A stretch of DNA of 64,000 nt from Flavobacterium haoranii (GTDB taxonomy: Bacteria; Bacteroidota; Bacteroidia; Flavobacteriales; Flavobacteriaceae): the NCBI RefSeq assembly GCF_009363055.1, contig NZ_CP045292.1, forward strand, positions 1,860,001 through 1,924,000. The letters are read 5' to 3'. Positions within the stretch are counted from its first letter, which is position 1; every line of letters begins with the position of its first letter. Positions 20,706 through 30,954 of the stretch are shown piece after piece. The position numbers were made by a program, and so were the translations under genes. A model generated the notes under the pieces. The model searched no databases and was not told the DNA's origin. It saw nothing but the letters and a program-made list of their open reading frames with translations.

Positions 20706-21173
20706 TTAAAATGTAATTATAACCACCGCTTGTTTAATATCTGTATAAGGTAAAACCTCCTTTTTGTCTACAGTTTCTTTTCCTTTACCAATTTTTTTGG
20801 GTTCTCTAGCCTTCCACTCTAGAGTCACTCCATTTTCATCTGCTTCAATTAAAGTAGCTTCAATTACTTCATCAGAAATCTTTACAACCTTAATTTTTCT
20901 TCCAATATTTTTTTTATACTGACGAGGCATTTTCATTGGACTCGTAGCTCCCGCAGATGCAACTTCTAAAGCGAAATCCACTTCCTCTCGATCCAAATTA
21001 TGTTCAAGTACTCTACTTACATCAATACAATCTTGTAAGTTCACTCCATTATCACCATCTAAAATTACTGAAATTTTATTATCATCTGTAATTTTTAGAT
21101 CAATTAAAAACAAGCTTGGACGCTCCATTAGAGCTTCTTGTACTAATTGATTTACTTTTTCTTTAAACAACAT
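20706..21173 (-). CDS. rimP: Ribosome maturation factor RimP
   Basis: RimP assists 30S subunit assembly. The 155-residue product has the two-domain family layout. The N-terminal part contains [24 protein letters not shown] and [16 protein letters not shown], then the family signature [24 protein letters not shown]. The C-terminal SH3-like part contains [20 protein letters not shown]. It is the first gene of rimP-nusA-infB, with ATG at 21173. The leader immediately upstream carries a hairpin and T tract. Confidence 0.95.
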   Translation of the reverse strand: MLFKEKVNQLVQEALMERPSLFLIDLKITDDNKISVILDGDNGVNLQDCIDVSRVLEHNLDREEVDFALEVASAGATSPMKMPRQYKKNIGRKIKVVKISDEVIEATLIEADENGVTLEWKAREPKKIGKGKETVDKKEVLPYTDIKQAVVIITF

Positions 21174-21180
21174 AATTTAT

Positions 21181-21206
21181 AAAAAGAGGCACGCGTAGCG
21201 TGCCTC
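21181..21206 (-). terminator. Terminator-like hairpin in the rimP-nusA-infB leader (candidate attenuator)
   Basis: On the minus strand a perfect nine-base GC-rich stem (21206-21198 with 21194-21186, loop of three) is followed by five T, and the rimP ATG comes eight bases later. No minus-strand gene lies just upstream that would need terminating; the next gene upstream is transcribed the other way. A promoter match lies at 21240-21233, so the hairpin should be inside the leader transcript. Confidence 0.75.
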
Positions 21207-21232
21207 ATTATTGATTATTCAAATAACTGCTG

Positions 21233-21240
21233 CAAATATA
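21233..21240 (-). promoter_or_regulatory. -7 element upstream of rimP-nusA-infB
   Basis: Minus-strand TATATTTG matches TAnnTTTG. Transcription would begin near 21226 and give a leader of about 53 bases containing the hairpin at 21186-21206. No clear -33 element is seen. Confidence 0.5.
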
Positions 21241-21335
21241 CAAATAATTTTTAAACTAAAAAAAATTGTTAATTTCCAATTAATTACTACCTTTATAGTG
21301 TAAAAATTTTACTACCAAAACTTTAATCTAAATTT

Positions 21336-22160
21336 ATGAAACGAATTTTAGTACCAACTGATTTTTCAAAACATGCAGAATATGCATTAAAGGTAGCCGC
21401 TCAAATTGCAAAAAAAAATGATGGCGAAATCTTCTTAATACACATGTTAGAATTACCAACATCTGGCAACGATGCAATTTCTAGCGCACACGATATACCC
21501 GAATTAATGTTATTTAAAAATGCCGCTTTAACCAAGTTAGACGAATTAATGAATGCTCCTTACTTAGAAGGTGTTAAGGTTTCAAAAATTATTCAATTTG
21601 AAATGGCATTTGACGGAATTATTAAAAACGGAGAGTCTCACAATGCTGATTTAATTGTTATGGGATCTCATGGAGCAAGTGGCTTCCAAGAAATGTTCAT
21701 CGGCTCGAATGCTGAAAAAGTAGTAAGAAACTCAAATGTTCCCGTTTTAATCATTAAAAATGATAACGAAAGTTTTTCTGCTGATAAATTTGTATTTGCT
21801 TCAGATTTTTCAGATGAAGTAAAAAAACCATTTGAAAAAGTAATTTCTTTTGCAAACAAATTTAACTCACACATACATTTGGTAAATATCAACACACCAA
21901 ACAATTTTAAATCTACAAAAGTTGCCCAAAAAGCAATGGATGAGTTTATGTCTAGTTTTGATTTCAAAAACTTCTCAACTCATATTTACAACGATATTAA
22001 TGTAGAGAAAGGGATTTTACATTTTGCAAAAAGCATTGATGCTGACTTAATAGGAATGAGCACACACGGAAGAAAAGGACTATCTCACTTCTTCAACGGA
22101 AGCATTAGTGAAGACCTAGTAAATCATGCAAAAAGACCTGTAATTACTTTCAAAATCTAA
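21336..22160 (+). CDS. Tandem universal stress protein (UspA family)
   Basis: The 274-residue cytoplasmic protein contains two Usp domains (about 1-142 and 148-274). Each starts with the typical strand (RILVPTDFSKHAEYALKVAA; then KFVFASDFSDEVKKPFEKV). Each ends with an ATP-binding-type glycine motif (MGSHGASGFQEMFIGS; MSTHGRKGLSHFFNGS). Such proteins help cells survive stress or growth arrest, but the target is rarely known. It is a single gene with its own terminator. A TTG at 21266 and TACCTTTA at 21288, 19 bases apart, form an imperfect promoter match. Confidence 0.92.
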   Translation: MKRILVPTDFSKHAEYALKVAAQIAKKNDGEIFLIHMLELPTSGNDAISSAHDIPELMLFKNAALTKLDELMNAPYLEGVKVSKIIQFEMAFDGIIKNGESHNADLIVMGSHGASGFQEMFIGSNAEKVVRNSNVPVLIIKNDNESFSADKFVFASDFSDEVKKPFEKVISFANKFNSHIHLVNINTPNNFKSTKVAQKAMDEFMSSFDFKNFSTHIYNDINVEKGILHFAKSIDADLIGMSTHGRKGLSHFFNGSISEDLVNHAKRPVITFKI

Positions 22161-22178
22161 TTTTAAGATTTTCCTTAT

Positions 22179-22212
22179 AAAAAAGACCACTCATTGAGTG
22201 GTCTTTTTTATA
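22179..22212 (+). terminator. Intrinsic terminator after the universal stress gene
   Basis: A long stem pairs AAAAAAGACCACTCA with TGAGTGGTCTTTTTT. It ends in a T run and lies about 20 bases after the stop codon. Confidence 0.88.
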
Positions 22213-22245
22213 TATATTATTACTTAAAACTAAACCTGTAAAAAT

Positions 22246-22279
22246 AAAAAAACTCCGATATTTCTATCGGAGTTTTTTT
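22246..22279 (-). terminator. Terminator of tRNA-Gln
   Basis: A perfect 15-base stem including the A and T tracts (22246-22260 with 22265-22279, loop TTTC) lies immediately 3' of the minus-strand tRNA. Confidence 0.88.
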
Positions 22280-22281
22280 GT

Positions 22282-22351
22282 TGGCCCACAAGGACTCGAA
22301 CCTTGAATGACGGTACCAAAAACCGGAGTGTTACCATTACACCATGGGCCA
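22282..22351 (-). tRNA. tRNA-Gln (anticodon UUG)
   Basis: The minus strand folds as a 70-base tRNA. The acceptor stem is TGGCCCA/TGGGCCA, the D arm contains AATGGTAA, and the anticodon stem-loop is CCGGT-TTTTGGT-ACCGT with anticodon TTG. The T arm is CAAGG-TTCGAGT-CCTTG. CCA is not encoded. It aligns base for base with the E. coli glutamine tRNA scheme. It has its own promoter and terminator. Confidence 0.96.
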
Positions 22352-22380
22352 ATTCCCATGCAACTTTGTTATTGCGAGTG

Positions 22381-22411
22381 CAAATGTAGTACATTTTTTT
22401 AACCCTGCAAA
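22381..22411 (-). promoter_or_regulatory. Promoter of tRNA-Gln
   Basis: Minus-strand TACATTTG (22388-22381) with TTTG (22411-22408) 19 bases upstream is a full Bacteroidota promoter. The expected start is about 25 bases before the mature tRNA. Confidence 0.72.
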
Positions 22412-22506
22412 TTTTTTCAAAAAAATATTAAAATTTTTTTTTAGCATTTCTTTAAGTAAAAAAACAGTTTCTTTGTATAACTAAACATAAAAGCCAATTG
22501 AAATAT

Positions 22507-25500
22507 ATGAATTCGTTCAATTTTAAAAAGTGGAATACAATTTTAGGTTGGGTAGCTTTCTCAATCGCATTAATTACTTATACTTTAACCGTTGAACCTA
22601 CAATAAGTTTTTGGGATTGTAGCGAATACATTGCAACTTCTTCGAATTTAGAATTAGGTCATCCACCAGGAGCTCCATTATTCCAAATGATGGGAGCAAT
22701 TTTTTCAATTTTTGCAACAGCTCCTACTCAAATTGCTTTTATGGTTAACATGCTATCTGTTTTCTCAAGTGCATTTACCATTTTATTTATGTTTTGGTCA
22801 CTTACTTTAATAATGAAGAAAGTTTTTCTTAACGAAGAATCTGCCAAAGAGAATGTAATAATGGTTTTAGGAAGTGCTTTTGTAGCATCTCTTGCTTTTA
22901 CTTTTACAGATAGCTTTTGGTATAGTGCTGTTGAAGCCGAAGTTTATGCCATGGCCTCTTTATTTTTAGCATTATTATTTTGGCTTGGACTACGTTGGGA
23001 ACAAGACATGAACAACCCAAAAGGAAACAGATGGTTACTTTTAATATCATTTGTAGCAGGACTTTCATTTGGCGTTCACTTAATGGCTTTATTGGCCATT
23101 CCTTCAATAGTGTTACTTTATTTATTTAAAAATACTACAGAAGTAACAATCAAAAAAATTATTATAAATAGTTTAATAAGTGTTGGTGTTTTATTGTTTA
23201 TATTCAGTTTATTAATACCATTCGTATTAGAATCTTTTGGTAGAACAGAAATTTTTGCAGTAAATTCTTTAGGATTACCTTTTAACTCTGGGGTAATTTT
23301 GTGTTTCGTTTTATTTATAGCAGCGTTTTATTTTGCTTTAAAATACACTAAGAAAAAAGGTTATGTAAAATTAAATACTTTAATCTTGTCAATTGCTTTT
23401 GTATTAATTGGATTTTCAAACTGGTTAGTTTTACCAATTCGAGCTAATGCAAATCCACCTATTAACGAAAACAAACCTTCTGATGCTGCAGCAATTTTAG
23501 CTTATTATAATCGTGAACAATATGGCGATCAAAGTTTACTATATGGACCACAATTCTCTGATGCTTATTCTGGTCTAGATGAAGAACAACCTTATTCAGA
23601 TGCAAAACCTATTTATGAAAGAGATTATGATTCTAAAAAATATATAATTACAAATAATTTTAAGAACGCAAAACAAAATAGCGACAACAATCATAAAGGA
23701 TTCTTACCAAGAATGTGGAGCAATGAACACAATGTAAATTACATGAAGTTTACTGAACCGTTAGATTTCAGAATTCACCCAGATTATGCACATGAACAAG
23801 AACTTGTAGAAATAGTTGCCGATTTTAGAAATGCATTCAATCAAGGAAAACTAGATTTAGAAGACTACGATTCTTTCTTAAAAAACTATAGCGATTATTT
23901 AATTGTTGAAAAACCATCTTTTTCAAGTAACATGAAGTTTATGTTCCAATATCAATTTGGATACATGTATTGGCGTTATTTAATGTGGAACTTCGTTGGA
24001 AGACAAAGCGACAACCAATGGAAAGGAGATGTTTTAAACGGAAATTGGTTAAGCGGAATCAAACCTATTGATGAAGCAAGATTAGGAACTCAAGACAACT
24101 TAACTTCAGATATGCTAAATAACAAAGGAAGAAACACTTATTTCTTTTTACCTTTTATTTTGGCTGTTATAGGAATAATATTTCATGCAAAAAGAGACAT
24201 TAAGAGTTTTTATGTTCTTTTGGTGTTGTTTTTATTTACAGGTTTAGCACTTAAAGTATATTTAAATGAAAGACCGTTTGAACCTAGAGAACGCGACTAT
24301 GCTTTAGTAGGTTCATTTTATGCATTTGCAATGTGGATTGCCTTTGGAGTTTATTCTTTTTATGAAGGAATTAAAAAATATTTACAACCTAAAGTAACTA
24401 TTCCATTAGTCTTAGTTATTACAACACTAGCAGCTCCAGTTTTAATGGCAAAAGAAAACTGGGACGATCATGATAGAAGTAATAAATACACTGCTTTATC
24501 TGTTGCAAAAGCCTATTTAGATTCTTGTGAGAAAAATGCTATTCTATTTACAATTGGTGATAATGATACTTTCCCGTTATGGTATTTACAAGAAATTGAA
24601 AAATATAGAACCGATGTGCGAATTGTAAACACACAGTTGTTTATGACAGATTGGTACATTGACCAAATGAAACGTAAAGCTTGGGACTCTGACCCTGTGC
24701 CAATTTCATTTAAAAGAGAGCAATATCGTGGTTCAAATCGTGATTATAGCTTCCATGTTGAAAGAACAAAAGATTCTATTTCGCTTGACGAATTAATGAC
24801 ATTTATGCACTTTGATGACGAAAGAGCTAAGATTCAATTAAGAAGTGGACAAAGTGTAAATTATTTCCCAACTCAGAAAATTTTTATCCCAATCGACAAA
24901 CAAAACATTATCAAAAATAAAGTTGTTGCTGAGAAATATTATGATTCAATTGTTCCTGTTATCAATTTAAAGATAAATAATGAAGCACTTTATAAAAATA
25001 GACTATTAATGTTAGATATCATCAATGAAAACAATTGGAAACGTCCAGTATATTTTACTGGAGGAAGTTTTGGTGAAGACGACTATTTATGGATGAAAGA
25101 CTATTTACAATTAGACGGAATGTGTTTTAAATTGGTTCCTATTTTAACACCTCAAAAAGGAAAACCAAATCCTCTTGAAATGGGTTATATCGATACTGAC
25201 AAAATGTATGATATGGTTATGAAATGGGAATGGGGTAATGGAGAAGATCCTAAAATTTATCACGATCCAGAAACTCGTAAAAATTCAATTACTTTTAGAA
25301 CAAATCTTGCACGATTAACTGAAACATTATTAATTGAAGGCAAAAAGATAAAGCTGAAAAAGTTGTTGAATTGGCTATGACAAAAATGCCTATAGAATTT
25401 TTTGATTATTATACTTTAGTTGAACCTTTTGCACATGCTTATTATGAATTAGGCAAAAAGGACAAAGCGAGAGAAGTATTGTCTAAACTTATCAAAAAAT

Positions 25501-25706
25501 ATCAAGAAGAGTTAACTTTCTACAAAGGCATGAGTGCTAGCGAAAAATACGATTATAGATATGATATTGTTTCGAGCATTGAAAGATATAGAAGCTTACT
25601 TTTCTATATGGATGAAGCAAATGATACCGACTTCTACAATCAAGAAAGAGAAAAGTTCAATAATTACAACAAACTGTTCCCTGAGTTTGGAAGAGATATG
25701 GAATAA
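22507..25706 (+). CDS. DUF2723 membrane protein (predicted glycosyltransferase-like), frameshifted near the C-terminus
   Basis: This is a large polytopic protein of about 1067 residues. The N-terminus matches DUF2723 (TLTVEPTISFWDCSEYIATS, then LGHPPGAPLFQM and FTFTDSFWYSAVEAEVY). That pattern resembles GT-C protein O-mannosyltransferases, and a role in surface or lipoprotein glycosylation is inferred only. About twelve helices occupy residues 15-330 and 545-650. A soluble part follows, with a TPR-like tail (YYELGKKDKAREVLSKLIKK). The frame breaks in the A5 run at 25342-25346; one more A joins EGKKDKAEKVVELAMTKM to the tail. I start at ATG 22507, not at the TTG three codons upstream. A terminator follows. 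Confidence 0.88.
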
Positions 25707-25711
25707 CAACT

Positions 25712-25738
25712 AACCACGAACATTGTTCGTGGTTTTTT
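25712..25738 (+). terminator. Intrinsic terminator after the DUF2723 gene
   Basis: A stem of about ten bases (AACCACGAAC with GTTCGTGGTT) followed by T6 lies just before the deacetylase start at 25743. Confidence 0.8.
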
Positions 25739-25742
25739 CATT

Positions 25743-26373
25743 ATGAATTGGATTAAAACAAATAGAATTACCAAAATATTATTCTCAAATTATATCTGGG
25801 AAATTCCAAATAAATCGAAAAAGGTTTACCTTACTTTTGATGATGGACCTATTCCGGTAGTTACCGAATGGGTTTTAGATACGCTTAAAAAGGAAAACAT
25901 TAAAGCTACTTTTTTTGCATTGGAGATAATATTAAAAAACATCCTGAAATTTTTAAAAGAATTATTAACGAAGGCCATTCTATAGGAAATCATACCTTTA
26001 ATCATCTAAAAGGGTGGGAAACCAACAAAAATGTGTACTTAGAAAACTTCAATTTATGCGAGGATGAGATTCTAAAAAATTGGGCAAAAACACCAATCTT
26101 TTTCGTCCTCCTTATGGTAAAATAAAATTTTCACAAAGTAATTTAATACGCAAAAAAGGCTATAAAATTATTATGTGGGATATTATCAGTTTCGATTTTG
26201 ACGCCAATACAAGTCCTGAAAAGTGTTTTTCTAATGTAAATGAGAATGTAGCCTCAGGAAGCATTATTGTTTTTCACGATAGCTTAAAAGCAGAAAAAAA
26301 CCTTAGGTATGCTTTACCCAAAACTATAGAAGCAATAAAAGAGAAAGGATATATTTTTGATGTAATTAGTTAG
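25743..26373 (+). CDS. Polysaccharide deacetylase (NodB homology), two frameshifts
   Basis: Members of this family are metal-dependent de-N-acetylases acting on peptidoglycan or surface polysaccharides. The conserved motifs are all present when two single-base gaps are repaired: LTFDDGP (motif 1), GHSIGNHTFNH (motif 2), FFRPPYGK (motif 3) and IVFHDS (motif 5). The gaps are in the T7 run at 25910-25916 and the A5 run at 26086-26090. The repaired protein is 210 residues, the usual length for a single-domain member. No signal peptide is seen. It overlaps the convergent thioredoxin-like gene by four bases at the stops. A genuine pseudogene is possible, but the nearby pattern of homopolymer errors makes it less likely. 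Confidence 0.85.
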
Positions 26374-26666
26374 GCTTGATCTTGTACTAAAGAAATAAGT
26401 GTATTTGCATCTAATTCTCCGCTTTGACGCCAAACCATTTGCCCTGATTTATAAATCATCAAGGTAGGGAGTCCTTTAACACGAAGCGCTTCTGCTAACT
26501 CTCTGTTTTTATCAACATCAATTTTAATTACTCTAGCTCTATCTCCTAATGCAGCCGCTACATCACGAATGACTTCATTCATAGCCACAGAAGGTGAATC
26601 CCATTCTGTAAAAAAGTCAATTAGAACGGGTACTTGAGCATCAATTAATTCTCCAAATTTTGACAT
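26370..26666 (-). CDS. Thioredoxin-fold protein lacking the active-site cysteines
   Basis: The 98-residue product has the thioredoxin fold landmarks VLIDFFTEW, VIKIDVDKNRELAEALRVKG and the cis-proline segment LPTLMIYKSGQ. The active site that is normally WCGPC reads W22-D-S-P-S26, so it cannot be a dithiol oxidoreductase. It contains no cysteine at all. Similar cysteine-less small thioredoxins occur in flavobacteria, and a binding or chaperone role is only a guess. The coding frame is intact, so this is not a frameshift effect. It lies between the convergent deacetylase and the metallophosphoesterase. Confidence 0.85.
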   Translation of the reverse strand: MSKFGELIDAQVPVLIDFFTEWDSPSVAMNEVIRDVAAALGDRARVIKIDVDKNRELAEALRVKGLPTLMIYKSGQMVWRQSGELDANTLISLVQDQA

Positions 26667-26697
26667 AAAATTTCAATTTTTATTCGGAAACACTATA

Positions 26698-26705
26698 CAA
26701 ATTTA
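26698..26705 (-). promoter_or_regulatory. -7 element of the thioredoxin-like gene
   Basis: Minus-strand TAAATTTG matches TAnnTTTG, 31 bases before ATG 26666. The -33 region is weak: the nearest TTG is 22 bases away. Confidence 0.4.
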
Positions 26706-26731
26706 GCATTTTAATTGAATTATTAATCAAT

Positions 26732-27951
26732 TTAACCTTTTTTTAGCTCAATTACTGTTATTTCGGGCATAATACCTACTCTGCCAGGATAAGCATGAAA
26801 ACCAAAACCTCTGTTTACATAAACATAACGGCCTAAGTTTTCGTACAAACCAGCCCACTGTTTATAAACATATTGAACCGGACTCCATTTTATCCAACCT
26901 GGAATTTCAATTCCAAATTGGAACCCATGTGTATGCCCCGAAAGTGTTAAATGATAATGATTGTTGTCGTGTTGTACTTCAGCATCCCAATGACTGGGAT
27001 CGTGACTCATTAAGATTTTAAAATCTTCTTTAGCAACTCCTTTTGAAGCCAATTTTAAATCGCCAGCTTGTTTAAATTTTACACCCCAGTTTTCTACACC
27101 AATTAATTTTATTGAATCGTTACCTTTTTAATTTCAACATTTTCATTCAGCAAAAGTTTAAAATCAATTTGACGGTGTAAATCTTTAATTTCGGTAAAAT
27201 TTTGTTCTTTTTCTTGTTTAGAATTCCATTGATAATATTCACCATAATCATGATTTCCTAAAACCGAATATTTTCCTAAAATAGGGTTATGAATTCGTTT
27301 AAAAGTATCAATCCACGGATACATTTCATCCGCTTTTGTGTTTACGATATCGCCTGTAAACATAACCAAATCGGATTGCTGTTCGTTGATTAAATCAATC
27401 GCATATTCAATCTTTTCTTTATCGTCAAAACTGCCGCTGTGAATATCTGAAATATGAGTAATCGTAGTTCCATCAAAACTATCTGGCAAATCAGGAAAAA
27501 ACAAAGTCTGTTTCATTACTTTAAAATTGTACTTCCCTTTTGTCATTCCATAAATTAATGATGTAAAAGGAATTGCAGCTAAACCAAGCGCAACCTGACT
27601 GATAAACTTTCTTCTTTCGGGTAGAAATTTTTCTGTAGAATCACTATTAGAAATGTATCCAAATAATCCAGCAAAAAATCGGAAAACGTCTTCAGAAAAC
27701 AAAACTAAAGTCAGTATAATTTTTGGTAAATAAATCAATAAAAAAATACCAATCGTCCACTGAAAAACATGCGATTGCGCATCATTTCTATTGTGGGTAG
27801 TGATATAATAAATTAAATATCCAATAAAAACTAGTGAAGTGATAATGTAACCAATCAAAATCAATTTCGATTTAGTAGCAGTTCTTATAGCTTGGAAAGA
27901 ATAAAATTCAATAATAGAAAATAGTAGTATGGGGATTAACCAGCGTAGCAT
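26732..27951 (-). CDS. Membrane-anchored metallophosphoesterase, one frameshift
   Basis: The product (406 residues after repair) starts with about four hydrophobic helices (LLFSIIEFYSF; LILIGYIITSLVFIGYLIYY; WTIGIFLLIYLPKIILTLVL) and then a calcineurin-like phosphoesterase domain. Its metal-binding motifs are HISDIHSGS, MFTGDIV, VLGNHDYGEY, MSHDPSHWD and LSGHTHGFQFG, all typical of the YaeI-like group. The frame breaks at the T5 run 27125-27129; adding one base joins KKGNDSIKLIGVENWG between the two halves. The natural substrate is unknown; UDP-diacylglucosamine or phosphodiesters are used by relatives. A -7 match (27973-27966) lies upstream. Confidence 0.9.
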
Positions 27952-27965
27952 TTTACTTTTTTAAG

Positions 27966-27973
27966 CAAATGTA
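27966..27973 (-). promoter_or_regulatory. -7 element of the metallophosphoesterase gene
   Basis: Minus-strand TACATTTG matches TAnnTTTG, 14 bases before ATG 27951. No correctly spaced -33 box is seen. Confidence 0.4.
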
Positions 27974-28066
27974 ATTAACAAGAAATCAAATCGCTATAAA
28001 TTTATATTTTTTTAACACCTTAACATTTCGTAAAGAATTGTATTTTTACGTTTTAAACTCAATTAC

Positions 28067-30910
28067 ATGTCACAAAAACGATTATTTCTACTCGATGCTT
28101 ACGCTTTAATTTTTAGAGGATATTACGCTTTTATTAAAAACCCAAGAATCAACTCAAAAGGCATGGATACTTCAGCCATTATGGGTTTTATGAACTCTTT
28201 GATGGACGTAATTCGTCGTGAAAAGCCCGATCATTTGGCAGTAGCTTTCGACAAAGGCGGAAGTGATTATCGTTTAGAAATGTTTCAAGAATATAAAGCT
28301 AATCGTGACGAAACGCCGGAAGCCATTAAAATAGCCGTTCCCTATATTCAAGAATTACTGCGTGCCATGCAAATTCCCATCATGGAAAAAGCAGGTTTTG
28401 AAGCCGATGATTTAATTGGAACTTTGGCCAAACAAGCTGAAAAACAAGGCTACCAAGTTTTTATGGTGACGCCTGATAAAGATTTTGCGCAATTAGTTTC
28501 TGAAAATATTTTTATGTATCGTCCAGCTCGTATGGGGAACGATATAGAAATTTGGGGAATTCCTGAAGTGCAAGCAAAATTTGAAGTAGAACACCCTTTA
28601 CAAGTAATTGACTTTTTAGCGATGATGGGCGATGCTGTCGATAACATTCCTGGATTACCAGGTGTAGGTGAAAAAACAGCTAAAAAATTCTTAGCACAAT
28701 ATGGTTCTATCGAAAATCTTTTAGCCAACACTCACGAGCTGAAAGGCAAAATGAAAGAAAACATTGAAGCAAATAAAGAAAAAGGAATTCTTTCAAAAAA
28801 ATTAGCTACTATCCTACTCGATTGTCCAGTTGAATTTGATGAGAAAGACTTTGAATTTTCAAAACCTGATGTTGAAAAAACGGATGCTATTTTCCAGGAA
28901 TTAGAATTCCGTCAAATGAAAACACAATTCGACAAGCTTTTTGGTTCTGGTAAAGAATATGATGAGATTGACTCTAATGGAAATGGAAATACTGCTGAAC
29001 CTGCTAAAAAAGTAGCTCCAAAAAAATCTGCCGAAAATCAAATGGATTTATTTGGTTTTAGCGATGAAGAAGAAACACCAACCAACTCTTTTTACGCCAC
29101 TTTAGAATCAACGGAGCACTTTTATCAAATGGTACAAGGCGATTTAGGCTTAAAGTTGTTTTTACAAAATTTAGAAAAGCAAACTTCGGTTTGTTTTGAT
29201 ACCGAAACGACAGGAATTGATGCTTTAAACGCCGAATTGGTTGGAATTGCTTTTTCGTGGGAAAAAGGAAAAGGTTTTTACGTTCCATTTCCAGAAAATC
29301 AAGAAGAAGCCAAAGCTTTAGCCGAAAAATTTATTCCGTTTTTCTCTAATGAAAGTATTGAGAAAATTGGTCAAAACATGAAATACGATATTAAAATTTT
29401 GGCGAATTACGGAATTGAAATCAAAGGAAATTTATTCGACACCATGATTGCGCATTATTTGATAAATCCAGACATGCGTCACAATATGGATGTGTTAAGC
29501 GAAACCTATTTAAAATATTCGCCTAAACCTATTGAAAATTTAATCGGTAAAAAAGGAAAAAACCAATTATCAATGCGTCAGGTTGAATTAGAAGCGGTAA
29601 AAGAATATGCAGTGGAAGATGCTGATATTACGTTACAACTAAAACAACACTTTCAACCCATTTTAGAGCGTGTTGGAACCAAAAAATTATTCGACGAAAT
29701 TGAAATTCCATTAGTTGAAGTTTTAGCAGCTATGGAGCGCGAAGGTATTCGTTTAGATGTCGATTTCCTAAAAGCAATGTCAACTGATATGGCGAAAGAA
29801 ATTGCCGCGTTCGAACAAAAAATATACGAAGAAGCCGGTGAAACTTTCAATTTGGCTTCACCAAAACAATTAGGTGATATTTTATTTGACAAACTTAAAA
29901 TTGGCGGAAGTAAACCTAAGAAAACCAAAACCGGTCAATATGCAACAGGCGAAGAAGTCTTGAGTTATTTGGCTAAAGACAACGAAATCGTGCAACATAT
30001 TTTAGAATGGCGCCAAATGGTGAAATTACAAAACACGTATGTTGATGCGTTACCAAATCAAGTCGATGCTAAAACCAATCGCGTGCATACCGATTATATG
30101 CAAACAGTTGCCGCAACAGGTCGTTTGAGTTCTAACAATCCCAATTTACAAAATATTCCTATCCGTACCGAACGTGGTCGTCAAATTCGTAAAGCTTTTA
30201 TAGCTCGTGACGAAAATTACACCTTGTTAGCTGCCGATTATTCTCAAATTGAATTACGCATTATTGCAGCTTTATCGGGTGAAGAAAATATGATTAAAGC
30301 CTTCCAAAATCACGAAGATATTCACCGAAGCACCGCTGCAAAAGTTTTCAATGTAGCTTTAGAAGATGTTACCAAAGAACAACGTAGTAATGCCAAAACG
30401 GTAAACTTCGGAATTATTTATGGAGTTTCTGCTTTTGGTTTAAGTAATCAAACCGATTTAACTCGAAGCGAAAGTGCAGCTTTAATTGATGCGTATTACA
30501 AAACCTATCCAAGATTGAAAGCCTATATTCAAGAACAAATTGAATTTGCTCGCGAACATGGTTATGTGGAAACCGTATCGGGAAGAAGACGTTATTTAAA
30601 AGATATTAATTCGGCGAATGCTGTGGTTCGTGGTGCTGCAGAACGAAATGCAGTAAATGCGCCAATTCAAGGAAGTGCTGCCGATATCATTAAAATTGCG
30701 ATGATTAACATTCACAAACGCTTGAAAGTGGAAAATTGGAAATCAAAAATGTTGCTACAAGTACATGATGAGCTTGTTTTTGATGTTCATAATAGTGAAT
30801 TAGAAAAAATAAAACCAATGATTCAACACGAAATGGAAAATGCATTTAAACTAGAGGTTCCACTAGTAGTAGATATGGGAGAAGGAAACAATTGGCTAGA
30901 AGCGCATTGA
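28067..30910 (+). CDS. polA: DNA polymerase I
   Basis: The 947-residue protein has all three Pol I domains. The 5'-3' flap nuclease occupies about residues 1-290 (LLDAYALIFRGYYAF, FEADDLIGTLAKQ, GDAVDNIPGLPGVGEKTAKK). The 3'-5' exonuclease has its acidic residues present (FDTETTGID near residue 376, then YAVEDADITLQL), so proofreading should be active. In the polymerase domain, motif A is DYSQIELRIIAALSGE (about 723), motif B RSNAKTVNFGIIYGVSAFGL, and motif C QVHDELVFD (about 898). It fills gaps in repair and removes Okazaki primers. It stands alone, divergent from the metallophosphoesterase. Confidence 0.97.
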   Translation: MSQKRLFLLDAYALIFRGYYAFIKNPRINSKGMDTSAIMGFMNSLMDVIRREKPDHLAVAFDKGGSDYRLEMFQEYKANRDETPEAIKIAVPYIQELLRAMQIPIMEKAGFEADDLIGTLAKQAEKQGYQVFMVTPDKDFAQLVSENIFMYRPARMGNDIEIWGIPEVQAKFEVEHPLQVIDFLAMMGDAVDNIPGLPGVGEKTAKKFLAQYGSIENLLANTHELKGKMKENIEANKEKGILSKKLATILLDCPVEFDEKDFEFSKPDVEKTDAIFQELEFRQMKTQFDKLFGSGKEYDEIDSNGNGNTAEPAKKVAPKKSAENQMDLFGFSDEEETPTNSFYATLESTEHFYQMVQGDLGLKLFLQNLEKQTSVCFDTETTGIDALNAELVGIAFSWEKGKGFYVPFPENQEEAKALAEKFIPFFSNESIEKIGQNMKYDIKILANYGIEIKGNLFDTMIAHYLINPDMRHNMDVLSETYLKYSPKPIENLIGKKGKNQLSMRQVELEAVKEYAVEDADITLQLKQHFQPILERVGTKKLFDEIEIPLVEVLAAMEREGIRLDVDFLKAMSTDMAKEIAAFEQKIYEEAGETFNLASPKQLGDILFDKLKIGGSKPKKTKTGQYATGEEVLSYLAKDNEIVQHILEWRQMVKLQNTYVDALPNQVDAKTNRVHTDYMQTVAATGRLSSNNPNLQNIPIRTERGRQIRKAFIARDENYTLLAADYSQIELRIIAALSGEENMIKAFQNHEDIHRSTAAKVFNVALEDVTKEQRSNAKTVNFGIIYGVSAFGLSNQTDLTRSESAALIDAYYKTYPRLKAYIQEQIEFAREHGYVETVSGRRRYLKDINSANAVVRGAAERNAVNAPIQGSAADIIKIAMINIHKRLKVENWKSKMLLQVHDELVFDVHNSELEKIKPMIQHEMENAFKLEVPLVVDMGEGNNWLEAH

Positions 30911-30954
30911 TTTAGTTTTCAGTTGATAGCAAACAGTAAACAGTTTGATTGACT

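Noticed and set aside
22498..22506. TTG start of the DUF2723 gene
   Set aside because: An ATG three codons later gives the normal N-terminus. The same reasoning moved the starts of ruvB, actF, the SPOR gene, sdpR, sdpI, the YiiX-like gene and DUF4271.
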